From the NCBI RefSeq assembly GCF_050717635.1, contig NZ_JBOITO010000030.1, positions 248,001-312,000 on the forward strand: a DNA stretch of 64,000 bases, in the 5' to 3' direction. This stretch comes from Clostridium_AD sp050717635 (lineage in GTDB: Bacteria; Bacillota; Clostridia; Clostridiales; Clostridiaceae). A program made the translations under genes and the position numbers. Below are positions 9,085-16,422 of this stretch, in pieces. How positions within the stretch are numbered: the first letter of the stretch is position 1; each line of letters starts with the position of its first letter. Below the pieces are notes generated by a model. The model worked only from the letters and a program-made list of their open reading frames with translations, was not told the DNA's origin and searched no databases.

Positions 9085-10557
9085 CTATTTAAGTCCTAGA
9101 GTAATTAAATTTATAATTCCTCTAGATGCTATTCCCACGTAAACCATTGAACCCATTAATAAAATTACAGGCATCATTTCTTTTAGTGGTTTACTTTTGG
9201 ATTTATATACTTTACCTTTCATATTTTCTTCTCCGAAAAATCCATTTATAACAATTGGAGAATAATAAACTGCATTAAGTAAACTACTAATCAAGATAAC
9301 TACAATTAAAATTGTTTCTCCATCCGCAATAGCGGCTAGTGATAAATGCCACTTTGTTATAAACCCAGGAAGTACTGGAATTCCTATCATAGATAGTGAA
9401 GCTAAGGAAAATAACCCCAATGTTAATGGCATTTCTTTACCTATTCCCTTTAGATGTTCCAAGCTCTTATGCCCTGTTTTTTCTATCATTGCTCCAACTA
9501 ATAAAAACAGTGCTGATTTAGTTAAGGCATGACCAATAATATGAAATATAGCAATGGAAACCCCTATATCTGTTCCTAGCCCAATACCTAAAAATATATA
9601 CCCCATTTGTGCTACGGTAGAATATGCTATAACTCTTTTTATATTCTTTTGAAAGATAGCAAAGACCGAACCCATTATCATTCCTAAACTACCTAGTATT
9701 AAAATAATATTTAGAACTGAATAATGGTGTAGTATCTCCATTCCATAAAGTCTATATAATATCTTAATCAAAAGTAAGACAAAAGCCTTTAAAACTAGTG
9801 AAGATAGAATTGCACTCGAGGATGATGGTGCGTTTGAATGTGCATCTGGAAGCCAATTGTGCAGCGGGAACATGGCACTCTTAACCCCAAGACCAATAAT
9901 AAATAAAACTATAGATATTAATACTGCATTTGGATAATTTAAATAGGATTTTATTAATTCTTCATGAATGTAGTTAATATTTAAATGTCCAGTCATTGAA
10001 TACAAATAAGCAATTCCCATAAGTACAAGTCCAGATCCGAGACAGCTCATAATTAAGTATTTTAATGTTGCTTTTATATTCTCTTTTTTGTCTTTAACAA
10101 TAATAGTTCCACAAGATGCAAGTGTTCCTACTTCTATAAATACAAAACAGTTAAACAAATCATTAGAATATACTACTCCAAGGAGGGAACCTATTAAAAT
10201 GTTTATAAGCAAATAATATAAACCTATCTTTGACTGTTTAATTTCTTTTTCTATACTATAGGTTGAATACCAAATTATCATAAGTGCAACAAAGGTAAAA
10301 AGCAGCCCCATCATTGCCTCAATGATTCCAATTCGAAATTCAATTCCATAGGGAGCATTAAAATGTCCAATTCTATACAAATACTCTCCGTTTTTAATAA
10401 CAAATCTCAAATTTAACATTGCTAAAATCATAACTATTGTCATTGATACTAAGCTAAGCATATTGACAATCTTTTTCTTTTTAATAAGTGGCATTATAAA
10501 CGCCGTAATAAACAAAATCAATATAATAGTAAGCGGAAAACTTTCAATTAAGCTCAT
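9085..10557 (-). CDS. MrpD/NuoN-like antiporter subunit, 490 aa
   Basis: The first of the three NuoL/M/N-type pump subunits in transcription order. The glutamate in FNCFVFIEVGTLASCG and the lysine in GLGVKSAMFPLHNWLPDAHSNAPSS are retained. The start is the ATG at 10557, seven bases after GAGGAGT, rather than a GTG three codons earlier that lies inside the ribosome binding site. It follows mnhC by one base, matching the MrpC-MrpD order of Mrp and Mbh operons, so this copy is the best candidate for the true MrpD/MbhH equivalent. Specific ion selectivity cannot be read from the sequence. Confidence 0.88.
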   Translation of the reverse strand: MSLIESFPLTIILILFITAFIMPLIKKKKIVNMLSLVSMTIVMILAMLNLRFVIKNGEYLYRIGHFNAPYGIEFRIGIIEAMMGLLFTFVALMIIWYSTYSIEKEIKQSKIGLYYLLINILIGSLLGVVYSNDLFNCFVFIEVGTLASCGTIIVKDKKENIKATLKYLIMSCLGSGLVLMGIAYLYSMTGHLNINYIHEELIKSYLNYPNAVLISIVLFIIGLGVKSAMFPLHNWLPDAHSNAPSSSSAILSSLVLKAFVLLLIKILYRLYGMEILHHYSVLNIILILGSLGMIMGSVFAIFQKNIKRVIAYSTVAQMGYIFLGIGLGTDIGVSIAIFHIIGHALTKSALFLLVGAMIEKTGHKSLEHLKGIGKEMPLTLGLFSLASLSMIGIPVLPGFITKWHLSLAAIADGETILIVVILISSLLNAVYYSPIVINGFFGEENMKGKVYKSKSKPLKEMMPVILLMGSMVYVGIASRGIINLITLGLK

Positions 10558-10558
10558 T

Positions 10559-10921
10559 TTATTCACTCCTCATCTTCATAATTTCATCTAATTCAATACT
10601 ACCGTATCCTTCATAGAGTTTTATTGTTAGCGCAAGGGCAAAGGCTGTTGTACTAACTGCTACAACTATACCAGTAAGCATTAGTGCAGAAGGAACAGGA
10701 TTGATATAACCTTGAACTCCTTTATGTGCCCCTATAATAATAGGGGCATCTAGGCCTAAAACATATCCTTTCGCTATAAAAAACAAGAAAATTGCTGTAT
10801 CCATTATATTCATGCCAATAATTTTTTTTATTAAATTATTGTGTAATAATAGTATGGAAAATCCAATTCCAAACAAGATAATCGCGCCAGTTTCATAATA
10901 ATTGCTTATTAAGCCTTCCAT
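10559..10921 (-). CDS. mnhC: MnhC/MrpC (NuoK-like) antiporter subunit
   Basis: A 120-residue membrane protein with three hydrophobic helices, homologous to NuoK. It shows the Mrp-type helix ALMLTGIVVAVSTTAFALAL near residues 80-100 and a charged C-terminal tail. The ATG at 10921 was chosen because GGAGGAG lies 8 bases upstream; an upstream start would overlap the end of mnhB by 56 bases. In Mrp complexes this subunit links the MrpD pump to MrpA/B. Confidence 0.88.
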   Translation of the reverse strand: MEGLISNYYETGAIILFGIGFSILLLHNNLIKKIIGMNIMDTAIFLFFIAKGYVLGLDAPIIIGAHKGVQGYINPVPSALMLTGIVVAVSTTAFALALTIKLYEGYGSIELDEIMKMRSE

Positions 10922-10922
10922 A

Positions 10923-11645
10923 TTAAATTTCTCCTCCGTCAAATAAAGTGAAAAAAAAGTATATAGTGATTGCCACAATAAGTCCTACCAATATATTTAA
11001 TGGCAATAAAAAACCACCACTAAGTATATTACCAGGAGTTCCAATCCCTGGTTGTGGAAGGTTCATATGATTTCCACCAGTTATAAAACTATACCCTTTT
11101 AGTAATCCATAAAGCGTAATCGCTCCGCAAATATAGGTTATTAATTTTGAAAACGGAATTTTTTTATCAGTAAATTCTTTACCATAGATAATTCTATATA
11201 AGATCAAACTTGTACCTATAATTGTTCCACCTGCAAACCCTCCACCTGGACTTAGATGACCATAAAAAATTATATAGATTCCAAAAATCTGAATACAAGG
11301 TATTAGCACTTTACTGACCCCTTTTAAAATAGTACTTTCTATTATCGTCACATTACTTTCTGTATCTTCCGATATTCTTTCCCTTTTTAAAACTAATAGC
11401 ACTATTATCGAAGCAGTAAATAGCACACTGGACTCAACAAAAGTGTCAAAGGCACGATAATCTAAAATAATTCCTGTAACAATATTCATTGCACCAGTTT
11501 CTCTTGTTGTGTTCTCAATGTAATAATGTGCAACTTCATTATTTGCCGGATTTTCATATTGACCAAATTCGGGAAGCTCATTAACCCCCAAAAGTAAAAT
11601 CATAATTAAACTTATAGTAATTATTATAGATAAATTTTTTTTCAT
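10923..11645 (-). CDS. Fused MbhE-MnhB antiporter subunit
   Basis: A 240-residue membrane protein that appears to join two parts normally found separately. Residues 1-90 resemble MbhE, the C-terminal piece of MrpA (NIVTGILLDYRAFDTFVE is written here only as the core IILDYRAFDTFVESSVL). Residues about 105-240 are the MrpB/MnhB domain, with KVLIPCIQIFGIYIIFYG and the signature HLSPGGGFAGGTIIG. The gene overlaps the upstream mbhD-like gene by four bases (ATGA), so it is translationally coupled. The fusion call is inferred from motif order and length. Confidence 0.82.
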   Translation of the reverse strand: MKKNLSIIITISLIMILLLGVNELPEFGQYENPANNEVAHYYIENTTRETGAMNIVTGIILDYRAFDTFVESSVLFTASIIVLLVLKRERISEDTESNVTIIESTILKGVSKVLIPCIQIFGIYIIFYGHLSPGGGFAGGTIIGTSLILYRIIYGKEFTDKKIPFSKLITYICGAITLYGLLKGYSFITGGNHMNLPQPGIGTPGNILSGGFLLPLNILVGLIVAITIYFFFTLFDGGEI

Positions 11646-11881
11646 TTTGTTACTCCTTTAATTCGCTTTAGTGTAAGCACAAATAAAATTGTAGTAATAC
11701 CCGCCCCTACTGCCGCTTCAGTTATTGCTAAATCTGGAGCATTTAACTGTTGCCATAGAATCGTCATTATAAGGCTATAAACCATAAATACTATTATTGC
11801 ACCAAGTAAGCTTTTTATAGTTGAAACGGCTACAGCAGATCCAATTAAAAACGCCAGCATTATAACACTAAATATTTTCAT
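11642..11881 (-). CDS. MbhD-like subunit (MrpA C-terminal domain, DUF4040)
   Basis: A 79-residue membrane protein with three hydrophobic helices. The stretch IWQQLNAPDLAITEAAVGAG is close to TILWQQLNAPDLAITEAAVG here and is the hallmark of the MbhD/MrpA-C family, including the acidic residues proposed to lie in the ion path. In Mrp antiporters this domain is the tail of MrpA; here it is a free-standing gene, as in the membrane-bound hydrogenase Mbh. It overlaps mnhG and the MbhE-MnhB gene by a few bases, so the cluster is tightly coupled. Confidence 0.85.
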   Translation of the reverse strand: MKIFSVIMLAFLIGSAVAVSTIKSLLGAIIVFMVYSLIMTILWQQLNAPDLAITEAAVGAGITTILFVLTLKRIKGVTK

Positions 11882-12188
11882 TCTTTTTCACCTCATTTTT
11901 TTTTGCAAGGTTCTCCTGCCTTGTGTATTCAGCCTTAGCAATTAAGTGTGTAGCTGTGGGGTTGGCGATCCACACAAATACAAGAATTAATATAAATTTA
12001 AAGCTAACCATATTTAACCCTTCAAGTACTACTAATGACGACAGGCATAATACAGCCCCTAAAGTATCACATTTTGAAGCACTATGAGCTCTTGTAAACA
12101 CATCTGGAAATCTTATGATTCCTAAGGTTCCAACCATGAAAAAGAACAAGCCCCCAAAGAGAAATATTGTAACAATAATATCTTTCAT
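11868..12188 (-). CDS. mnhG: MnhG/MrpG antiporter subunit
   Basis: A 106-residue membrane protein with three hydrophobic segments. The family motif GTLGIIRFPDVFTRAHSASK is present at about residues 21-40, followed by DTLGAVLCLSSL. The C-terminus is charged and probably cytoplasmic. It overlaps the genes on both sides by 4-14 bases. It is a small structural subunit of Mrp-type antiporters with no independent catalytic activity known. Confidence 0.9.
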   Translation of the reverse strand: MKDIIVTIFLFGGLFFFMVGTLGIIRFPDVFTRAHSASKCDTLGAVLCLSSLVVLEGLNMVSFKFILILVFVWIANPTATHLIAKAEYTRQENLAKKNEVKKNENI

Positions 12189-12454
12189 ATATTTTTTCCT
12201 CCTGAATTTTCAATAACTTTCGCTATTACAATAGACGATAAAAAACTGATTAGTGCATATACTATAGCTACATCCACAAAATAAGTTTCATGAAGCAAAA
12301 ATGAAACTATGAGAATAAGTACAATTGTTTTTGTCCCTATTACATTAATAGCAATAAGTCTATCTGCCGCAGTTGGTCCTTTGATTGCTCTAAACATACA
12401 TATAAAAATTGTAACTGATAAGAATAATATAGAAAAAACTAATAATTTACTCAT
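12185..12454 (-). CDS. mnhF: MnhF/MrpF antiporter subunit
   Basis: An 89-residue membrane protein with three helices. The signature RAIKGPTAADRLIAINVIGTK lies at about residues 22-42, where the conserved aspartate and arginine of MrpF are kept, and VDVAIVYALISFLSSIV forms the third helix. It overlaps mnhE by eight bases and mnhG by four. In resolved Mrp structures this subunit lies near the proposed cation path. Confidence 0.9.
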   Translation of the reverse strand: MSKLLVFSILFLSVTIFICMFRAIKGPTAADRLIAINVIGTKTIVLILIVSFLLHETYFVDVAIVYALISFLSSIVIAKVIENSGGKNI

Positions 12455-12950
12455 AACTATTTGCCTCGACTTTCAAAATTAATTTTTCAAAAGCTGAATT
12501 ATTTAATTCCTTTGAATATTCATATTTTAAGCAATGCACTAATGTTTTATCCCCATCAATGGAAATAGTTAATGTTCCTGGAGTTAGAGTTATTGTGTTT
12601 GCAAACATGGCTTTATGAAAATCAGATTTTATTTTTGTTCTAATTGTTACCATCTGTGGGGATATAATCATTTTAGGACTCAGAACTATCTTTGCTACAT
12701 TAATATTGGAAACTAATATTTCTTTTAACATCAAGAATGTGTAAGAAATCCACAACATACTATTTTTCCTAAAATTTAATTTTCTATTAATACACATTAA
12801 ATCCTTATTTAAAGTTGCAACTAACAAACTTATTATTATCCCAATACAAATAGTTTCTATTTTTGTATTTTCTGATATAACTATCCAAAATAATAGATAT
12901 AAATATACAATCCCATAATACATGTTAGAAATCCTCCTATATATTTTCAA
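12447..12950 (-). CDS. mnhE: MnhE/MrpE antiporter subunit; first gene of the operon
   Basis: A 167-residue protein with N-terminal membrane helices and a soluble C-terminal part. The family motif ANTITLTPGTLTISIDGD (about 117-134) is clear. It is the first gene of the nine-gene Mrp/Mbh-like unit: AGGAGG lies nine bases before the ATG, and a sigma-54-type promoter lies about 50-65 bases upstream. The operon order E-F-G-(MbhD)-(MbhE-B)-C-pump-pump-pump follows Mbh (MbhA-H) rather than a classical Bacillus mrpABCDEFG, because no full-length MrpA is present. Confidence 0.9.
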   Translation of the reverse strand: MKIYRRISNMYYGIVYLYLLFWIVISENTKIETICIGIIISLLVATLNKDLMCINRKLNFRKNSMLWISYTFLMLKEILVSNINVAKIVLSPKMIISPQMVTIRTKIKSDFHKAMFANTITLTPGTLTISIDGDKTLVHCLKYEYSKELNNSAFEKLILKVEANSYE

Positions 12951-12998
12951 CTTACTTTTCTTCGTTTTTTTTATAATTATATTCTTGAATACTTAAAT

Positions 12999-13014
12999 AG
13001 CAATAACCATGCCA
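12999..13014 (-). promoter_or_regulatory. Sigma-54 (-24/-12) promoter of the Mrp/Mbh-like operon
   Basis: The minus strand reads TGGCATGGTTATTGCT. Against the sigma-54 consensus TGGCACG-N4-TTGCW this differs at one position (T for C), and the invariant GG and GC are separated by the required 10 bases. The start point would fall near 12988, leaving a leader of about 38 bases before mnhE. The 331-base gap from 12951 to 13281 holds this promoter, a terminator and two palindromic sites. Function is inferred from the match and from the adjacent sigma-54 activator gene. Confidence 0.8.
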
Positions 13015-13032
13015 TAATTCCTTGTCTCTATA

Positions 13033-13079
13033 AAAAAAGGTTACAAATCATTGATTTTCAACGATTTGTAACCTTTTTT
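13033..13079 (-). terminator. Terminator of the sigma-54 activator gene
   Basis: 17-bp arms (13033-13049 and 13063-13079) enclose a 13-base loop, and the outer part is a run of A on the plus strand, giving U residues at the 3' end of the minus-strand transcript. It separates the activator gene from the antiporter operon, so the operon needs its own promoter. Confidence 0.85.
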
Positions 13080-13120
13080 ATTGTTTTTATAAATAATGAA
13101 TTGTAATAGAATATAACTAC

Positions 13121-13138
13121 TTATACGGATTCGTATCA
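13121..13138. promoter_or_regulatory. Candidate activator-binding site (UAS) 2
   Basis: The 18-base imperfect palindrome TTATACGGATTCGTATCA shares its right half-site GTATCA, and a near-identical left half-site (TNATAC), with the stronger site at 13185. It lies about 140 bases upstream of the inferred sigma-54 start point, a usual distance for an enhancer. The spacing between half-sites is 6 here and 4 in the other site. Confidence 0.45.
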
Positions 13139-13184
13139 AAATGGCACACTAAGCCAGCATCACCAATGAATTTATGTTCCATCT

Positions 13185-13208
13185 TGATACATATGTATCA
13201 TGTCGACA
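13185..13208. promoter_or_regulatory. Candidate activator-binding site (UAS) 1
   Basis: A perfect 16-base palindrome, TGATACATATGTATCA (13185-13200), is followed at once by a second small palindrome, TGTCGACA (13201-13208). It lies about 205 bases upstream of the inferred sigma-54 start point, and the terminator lies between them. Sigma-54 activators act from such sites by DNA looping. Assignment to the adjacent activator is inference. Confidence 0.55.
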
Positions 13209-13281
13209 CAGATATCGTAATTGCATAAAGCAGTATTACATACTTTGTTTTACGTTAACTGTTACTTAAATCAAAAATTAT

Positions 13282-15276
13282 TTATCTATTAACTAATTTG
13301 TATTTTTCCATTTTCCTGTATAGCGTGCTTCTACCTATACCTAATATTCTAGAAGCTGCTGCCATATTATCATTTACATCCATTAATGTCTGCATAATAG
13401 TATTTTTTTCGATTTGTTCTAATGTAAGTAGTTGTTTTATGCCACTTGTTTCTCCAACATTTTCTTTTTCCCTTATATAACTTGGTAAGTTGGTGCCTGT
13501 AAGTGCATTGTTATTTTCAGCTATATTTAAAACAAGTTGCATAACATTTTGTAATTCCCGAACATTACCTGGCCAATTATAATTAATCATACCTTCATAA
13601 AAGCTTTCATGAATTTTTTTTATATTTTTATCGTTTGACTCACAGAATTTTTCATAAAAATAATCAATAAATATCTTAATATCCTCTTTTCTTTCCCTAA
13701 GAGAATTTATATAGATAGGCATAACATTTATTCTATAAAAGAAATCACTTCGAAATTTTCCTAGGGCAACTTCTTTTTTTAAATCTTTATTTGAGGCTGC
13801 TATAACTCTAACATTTATCGGTATAACATCATGTCCTCCAACTCTTACTACATTACGTTCTTCTAAGACTCTAAGTAAACTTACCTGAACATCTAGTGGC
13901 ATATCTCCTATTTCATCAAGAAATATTGTTCCTCCATCTGCAAGCTCAAATTTCCCTGGATGACCACCTCTTTTAGCTCCCGTAAACGCACCTTCCACAT
14001 AACCAAACAGTTCGCTAGAAACTAAATCGCGAGGAATAGCGCCACAATTTAAAAATACAAAAGGTCTATCTTTTCTTCTACTAGCATTATGAATAGCTTG
14101 TGCAAACATTTCTTTTCCTGTTCCGCTCTCACCTTGAAGTAGTATAGTAGCGTCAGTCTTAGACGCTATTGTTGCAATTTTAATTGAATGAGCTATATTT
14201 TCACTTTTTCCAAATATATCATCAAATGTAAATCTTGCATTCGCTCCAACAATTTTATTAATCATACTTAGAACGGCTTTATTTTCTTTAAAAGCAATTA
14301 CCCCCCCACCTAAGTCTGAAGAACTAAAAAGCCTTATGGGCGTGACATTAACTATACACGTTTTATTTGCACCTGATTTTGTAGTGAAATCAATTTCTTC
14401 CTCTTGATATCCTTTCCCCTTATTTACAGCGCCTAGAATATCTTTTTTACAATTAGCAGATAAAACATCACTTATGTGTATATTGTGTATATTTTTTGCA
14501 CTATATCCCAATAGTTTTCTTGCAAATCTATTCATACTGGTTATTTCGCCTTGATTATCTATTCTAATAATACCCTCTGATATTGATTCCGTAATTTGAT
14601 AAAATTGTTCATTTACTATTTTTAATTTTTTATTGGAATTCTCAAGCTTCATTTCTTTCTCTATGGCTTTTGCTGCAGCTACTACCATACCTAAAGTATG
14701 TGGATGTACAAATTCAAAGTTACCTGTAATACTTAACACGCCTAAAATTCTGTTCTCTTCGTCCTTTATAGGACATGCAGACGAAGTCCAATTATGATAC
14801 TTATGTAAATAATGCTCGCCACCAAGCACTTGAATTGGCTCACCCGTTATTAACGAAAGTCCAATAGCATTAGTTCCTATTACTTCTTCTCTTATATTGT
14901 ATCCATCTTGTAGTACCAAAATATTATGGTGACGTATTAAGCTATCCTCTCCTATATGTTCTAATACATATCCATCTCTATCTGTTAATCTAATCATAAA
15001 ATCCGAATTTTGAATCAAGTTATACAGTGTTTGCATTAATGGTTTTGCCGTCTCTAGTAGGGGTAAGAATTCCTTATACTTCTTTTTTAAATCATCTTCA
15101 GTAATGTCAATAGAAATTTTTTTTTCATAGGGATCTATACCATATAATTTACTTCTCTCCCAAGATTTTAAAATAATGTCTCGAAGTCCACTTTTGTTTA
15201 ATATGCCTTCAGAAACAAACAATTTCCATTTTTTTATAATTTCTTCATCATTATTAAGCAATCTTTTAGTCGGCAA
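13282..15276 (-). CDS. Sigma-54-dependent activator, GAF-PAS-AAA+-Fis (AcoR-like)
   Basis: An enhancer-binding protein of about 664 residues. Numbered from a GTG six codons upstream, residues 70-215 form a GAF-type sensor region and 235-335 a PAS domain. The AAA+ domain follows with Walker A GESGTGKE (388-395), the sigma-54-contacting GAFTGA loop (435-440) and Walker B GGTIFLDEI (454-462). A Fis-type helix-turn-helix (AAASRILGIGRSTLYRKM) ends the protein. The TTG at 15276 is preferred, because AAGGGGAGG lies five bases upstream of it and contains the upstream GTG. There is no phosphoacceptor receiver domain, so a small ligand or redox signal is likely. The next genes on the same strand are the antiporter operon, its probable target. 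Confidence 0.93.
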   Translation of the reverse strand: MPTKRLLNNDEEIIKKWKLFVSEGILNKSGLRDIILKSWERSKLYGIDPYEKKISIDITEDDLKKKYKEFLPLLETAKPLMQTLYNLIQNSDFMIRLTDRDGYVLEHIGEDSLIRHHNILVLQDGYNIREEVIGTNAIGLSLITGEPIQVLGGEHYLHKYHNWTSSACPIKDEENRILGVLSITGNFEFVHPHTLGMVVAAAKAIEKEMKLENSNKKLKIVNEQFYQITESISEGIIRIDNQGEITSMNRFARKLLGYSAKNIHNIHISDVLSANCKKDILGAVNKGKGYQEEEIDFTTKSGANKTCIVNVTPIRLFSSSDLGGGVIAFKENKAVLSMINKIVGANARFTFDDIFGKSENIAHSIKIATIASKTDATILLQGESGTGKEMFAQAIHNASRRKDRPFVFLNCGAIPRDLVSSELFGYVEGAFTGAKRGGHPGKFELADGGTIFLDEIGDMPLDVQVSLLRVLEERNVVRVGGHDVIPINVRVIAASNKDLKKEVALGKFRSDFFYRINVMPIYINSLRERKEDIKIFIDYFYEKFCESNDKNIKKIHESFYEGMINYNWPGNVRELQNVMQLVLNIAENNNALTGTNLPSYIREKENVGETSGIKQLLTLEQIEKNTIMQTLMDVNDNMAAASRILGIGRSTLYRKMEKYKLVNR

Positions 15277-15318
15277 ATAAATCCTCCCCTTCACAGAATT
15301 ATAATGTAATTGTATTTA

Positions 15319-15347
15319 ATTATACCTACTACTTTTTACTTTGTCTA
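15319..15347 (-). promoter_or_regulatory. Sigma-A promoter of the sigma-54 activator gene
   Basis: On the minus strand TAGACA (15342-15347) is separated by 17 bases from a consensus TATAAT (15319-15324). The activator start lies about 43 bases downstream of the -10 box. Confidence 0.7.
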
Positions 15348-15354
15348 ATAGTTT

Positions 15355-15406
15355 AAATTGACTTAAAAAACTCCTTGGATAACCAAGGAGTTTTTTAAGT
15401 CAATTT
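15355..15406 (-). terminator. Terminator after msrA
   Basis: Perfect 24-bp arms (15355-15378 and 15383-15406) with a 4-base loop, rich in A/T at the outer end. It closes the msrA transcript and lies just upstream of the activator promoter. It is one of the longest perfect hairpins in the window and could act in both directions. Confidence 0.88.
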
Positions 15407-15432
15407 GTTAAATTTTTATTTTAATTTAACTC

Positions 15433-15912
15433 TTAATCATCATTTAAATTAATGTGACAATAGCCTCCAGGATTTTTTTGTAGATACTTTTGATGATAAT
15501 CTTCAGCATTATAAAAACATAATAGAGGCTCTATTTCTGTAACTATTGTCTTATTATACCTGCTTTGGACTTCATCTTTAGTTTTTAATATAATGTCTAA
15601 ATCCAAATTATCAATATAATAAATACCACTTCTATATTGACTACCTATATCCGGACCTTGTCTATTAGAAACGGTAGGATCTATAATTCCCCAAAATTTA
15701 TTCAATATTTTTTCTAATGATACTATTCCTTCATCATAACTTATTAAACAAGCTTCTGCATGACCTGTGTTTCCATCACAAACTTCACTATATGTGGGAT
15801 CCTCGACTTTACCATTAGCATATCCAACCACTGTTTTAATAATACCATTTATTCTTGTCATGTAAGCTTCCACACCCCAAAAACATCCTCCAGCTACAAC
15901 AATATTCTTCAT
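15433..15912 (-). CDS. msrA: Peptide-methionine (S)-S-oxide reductase
   Basis: Repairs oxidised methionine (S-epimer) in proteins. The 159-residue protein has the catalytic GGCFWG motif near its N-terminus (Cys10), the EVCDGNTGHAEA and YRSGIYY substrate-binding segments, and a C-terminal GGYCHI with a possible resolving cysteine. The ATG at 15912 is chosen because the strong site GGAGGTG is 4 bases upstream; an in-frame start 20 codons earlier would add a hydrophobic leader not seen in the family. No MsrB domain is fused. Its own terminator follows it. Confidence 0.93.
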   Translation of the reverse strand: MKNIVVAGGCFWGVEAYMTRINGIIKTVVGYANGKVEDPTYSEVCDGNTGHAEACLISYDEGIVSLEKILNKFWGIIDPTVSNRQGPDIGSQYRSGIYYIDNLDLDIILKTKDEVQSRYNKTIVTEIEPLLCFYNAEDYHQKYLQKNPGGYCHINLNDD

Positions 15913-16005
15913 AATGCACCTCCATATTATATAAATTAGTTCATATATATATATTACTACAAATGCATTCACTTTTATCTAATCCTAAAAAATAATTTAC
16001 GTGTA

Positions 16006-16335
16006 TTATACTACTTCTTTCTTTTTATCTAAAAATTTAAAATCTTCAGCTACAACTTCCATACTATATTTTTTATTTCCATCTTTATCTATATAGCTGC
16101 TGCTGCAAAGTCTACCAGTAATAGCAATTTGCCTTCCTTTACCTAAATATTTGCACATTGTTTCAGCTAATGCATTCCACACCATAATACTTATAAAATC
16201 TGCTTCTGGCTTCGAATCCTTACGTGGTGTTCTATCAATTGCCAATGTGAATCTAGTATAAAACCCTTTACCTTCGTTATACTCTTTAAGTTCTAAATCT
16301 TTTGTTATTCTTCCTATTAATGATACATTATTCAT
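16006..16335 (-). CDS. Short single-stranded DNA-binding protein
   Basis: A 109-residue OB-fold protein beginning MNNVSLIGRITKDLELKEY, typical of bacterial SSB, with FISIMVWNALAETMCKYLGKG and the GRLCSSSYIDKDG loop. It ends shortly after the OB fold at KFLDKKKEVV. The glycine-rich linker and the acidic DDDIPF-type tip that recruits repair proteins are missing. It is therefore probably an accessory SSB paralogue and not the replication SSB, which in Firmicutes usually lies between rpsF and rpsR. It is flanked by msrA and a HutD-like gene. Confidence 0.88.
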   Translation of the reverse strand: MNNVSLIGRITKDLELKEYNEGKGFYTRFTLAIDRTPRKDSKPEADFISIMVWNALAETMCKYLGKGRQIAITGRLCSSSYIDKDGNKKYSMEVVAEDFKFLDKKKEVV

Positions 16336-16422
16336 AATATCTCTCCTTTTTGTTTAATAACTTTTTAAATTATTGACAACAAAAGTAGAATTTATACAAA
16401 TAAATATGGAGTCTTTTGCTTA

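Noticed and set aside
13142..13155. A TGGCAC on the plus strand that could be a second sigma-54 promoter
   Set aside because: The GG and GC are only 8 bases apart instead of 10, and no plus-strand gene follows.
13125..13200. A 21-codon minus-strand open frame (MEHKFIGDAGLVCHFDTNPY...) in the antiporter-activator gap
   Set aside because: No ribosome binding site, overlaps the two palindromes, and too short to judge; the palindromic sites explain the sequence better.
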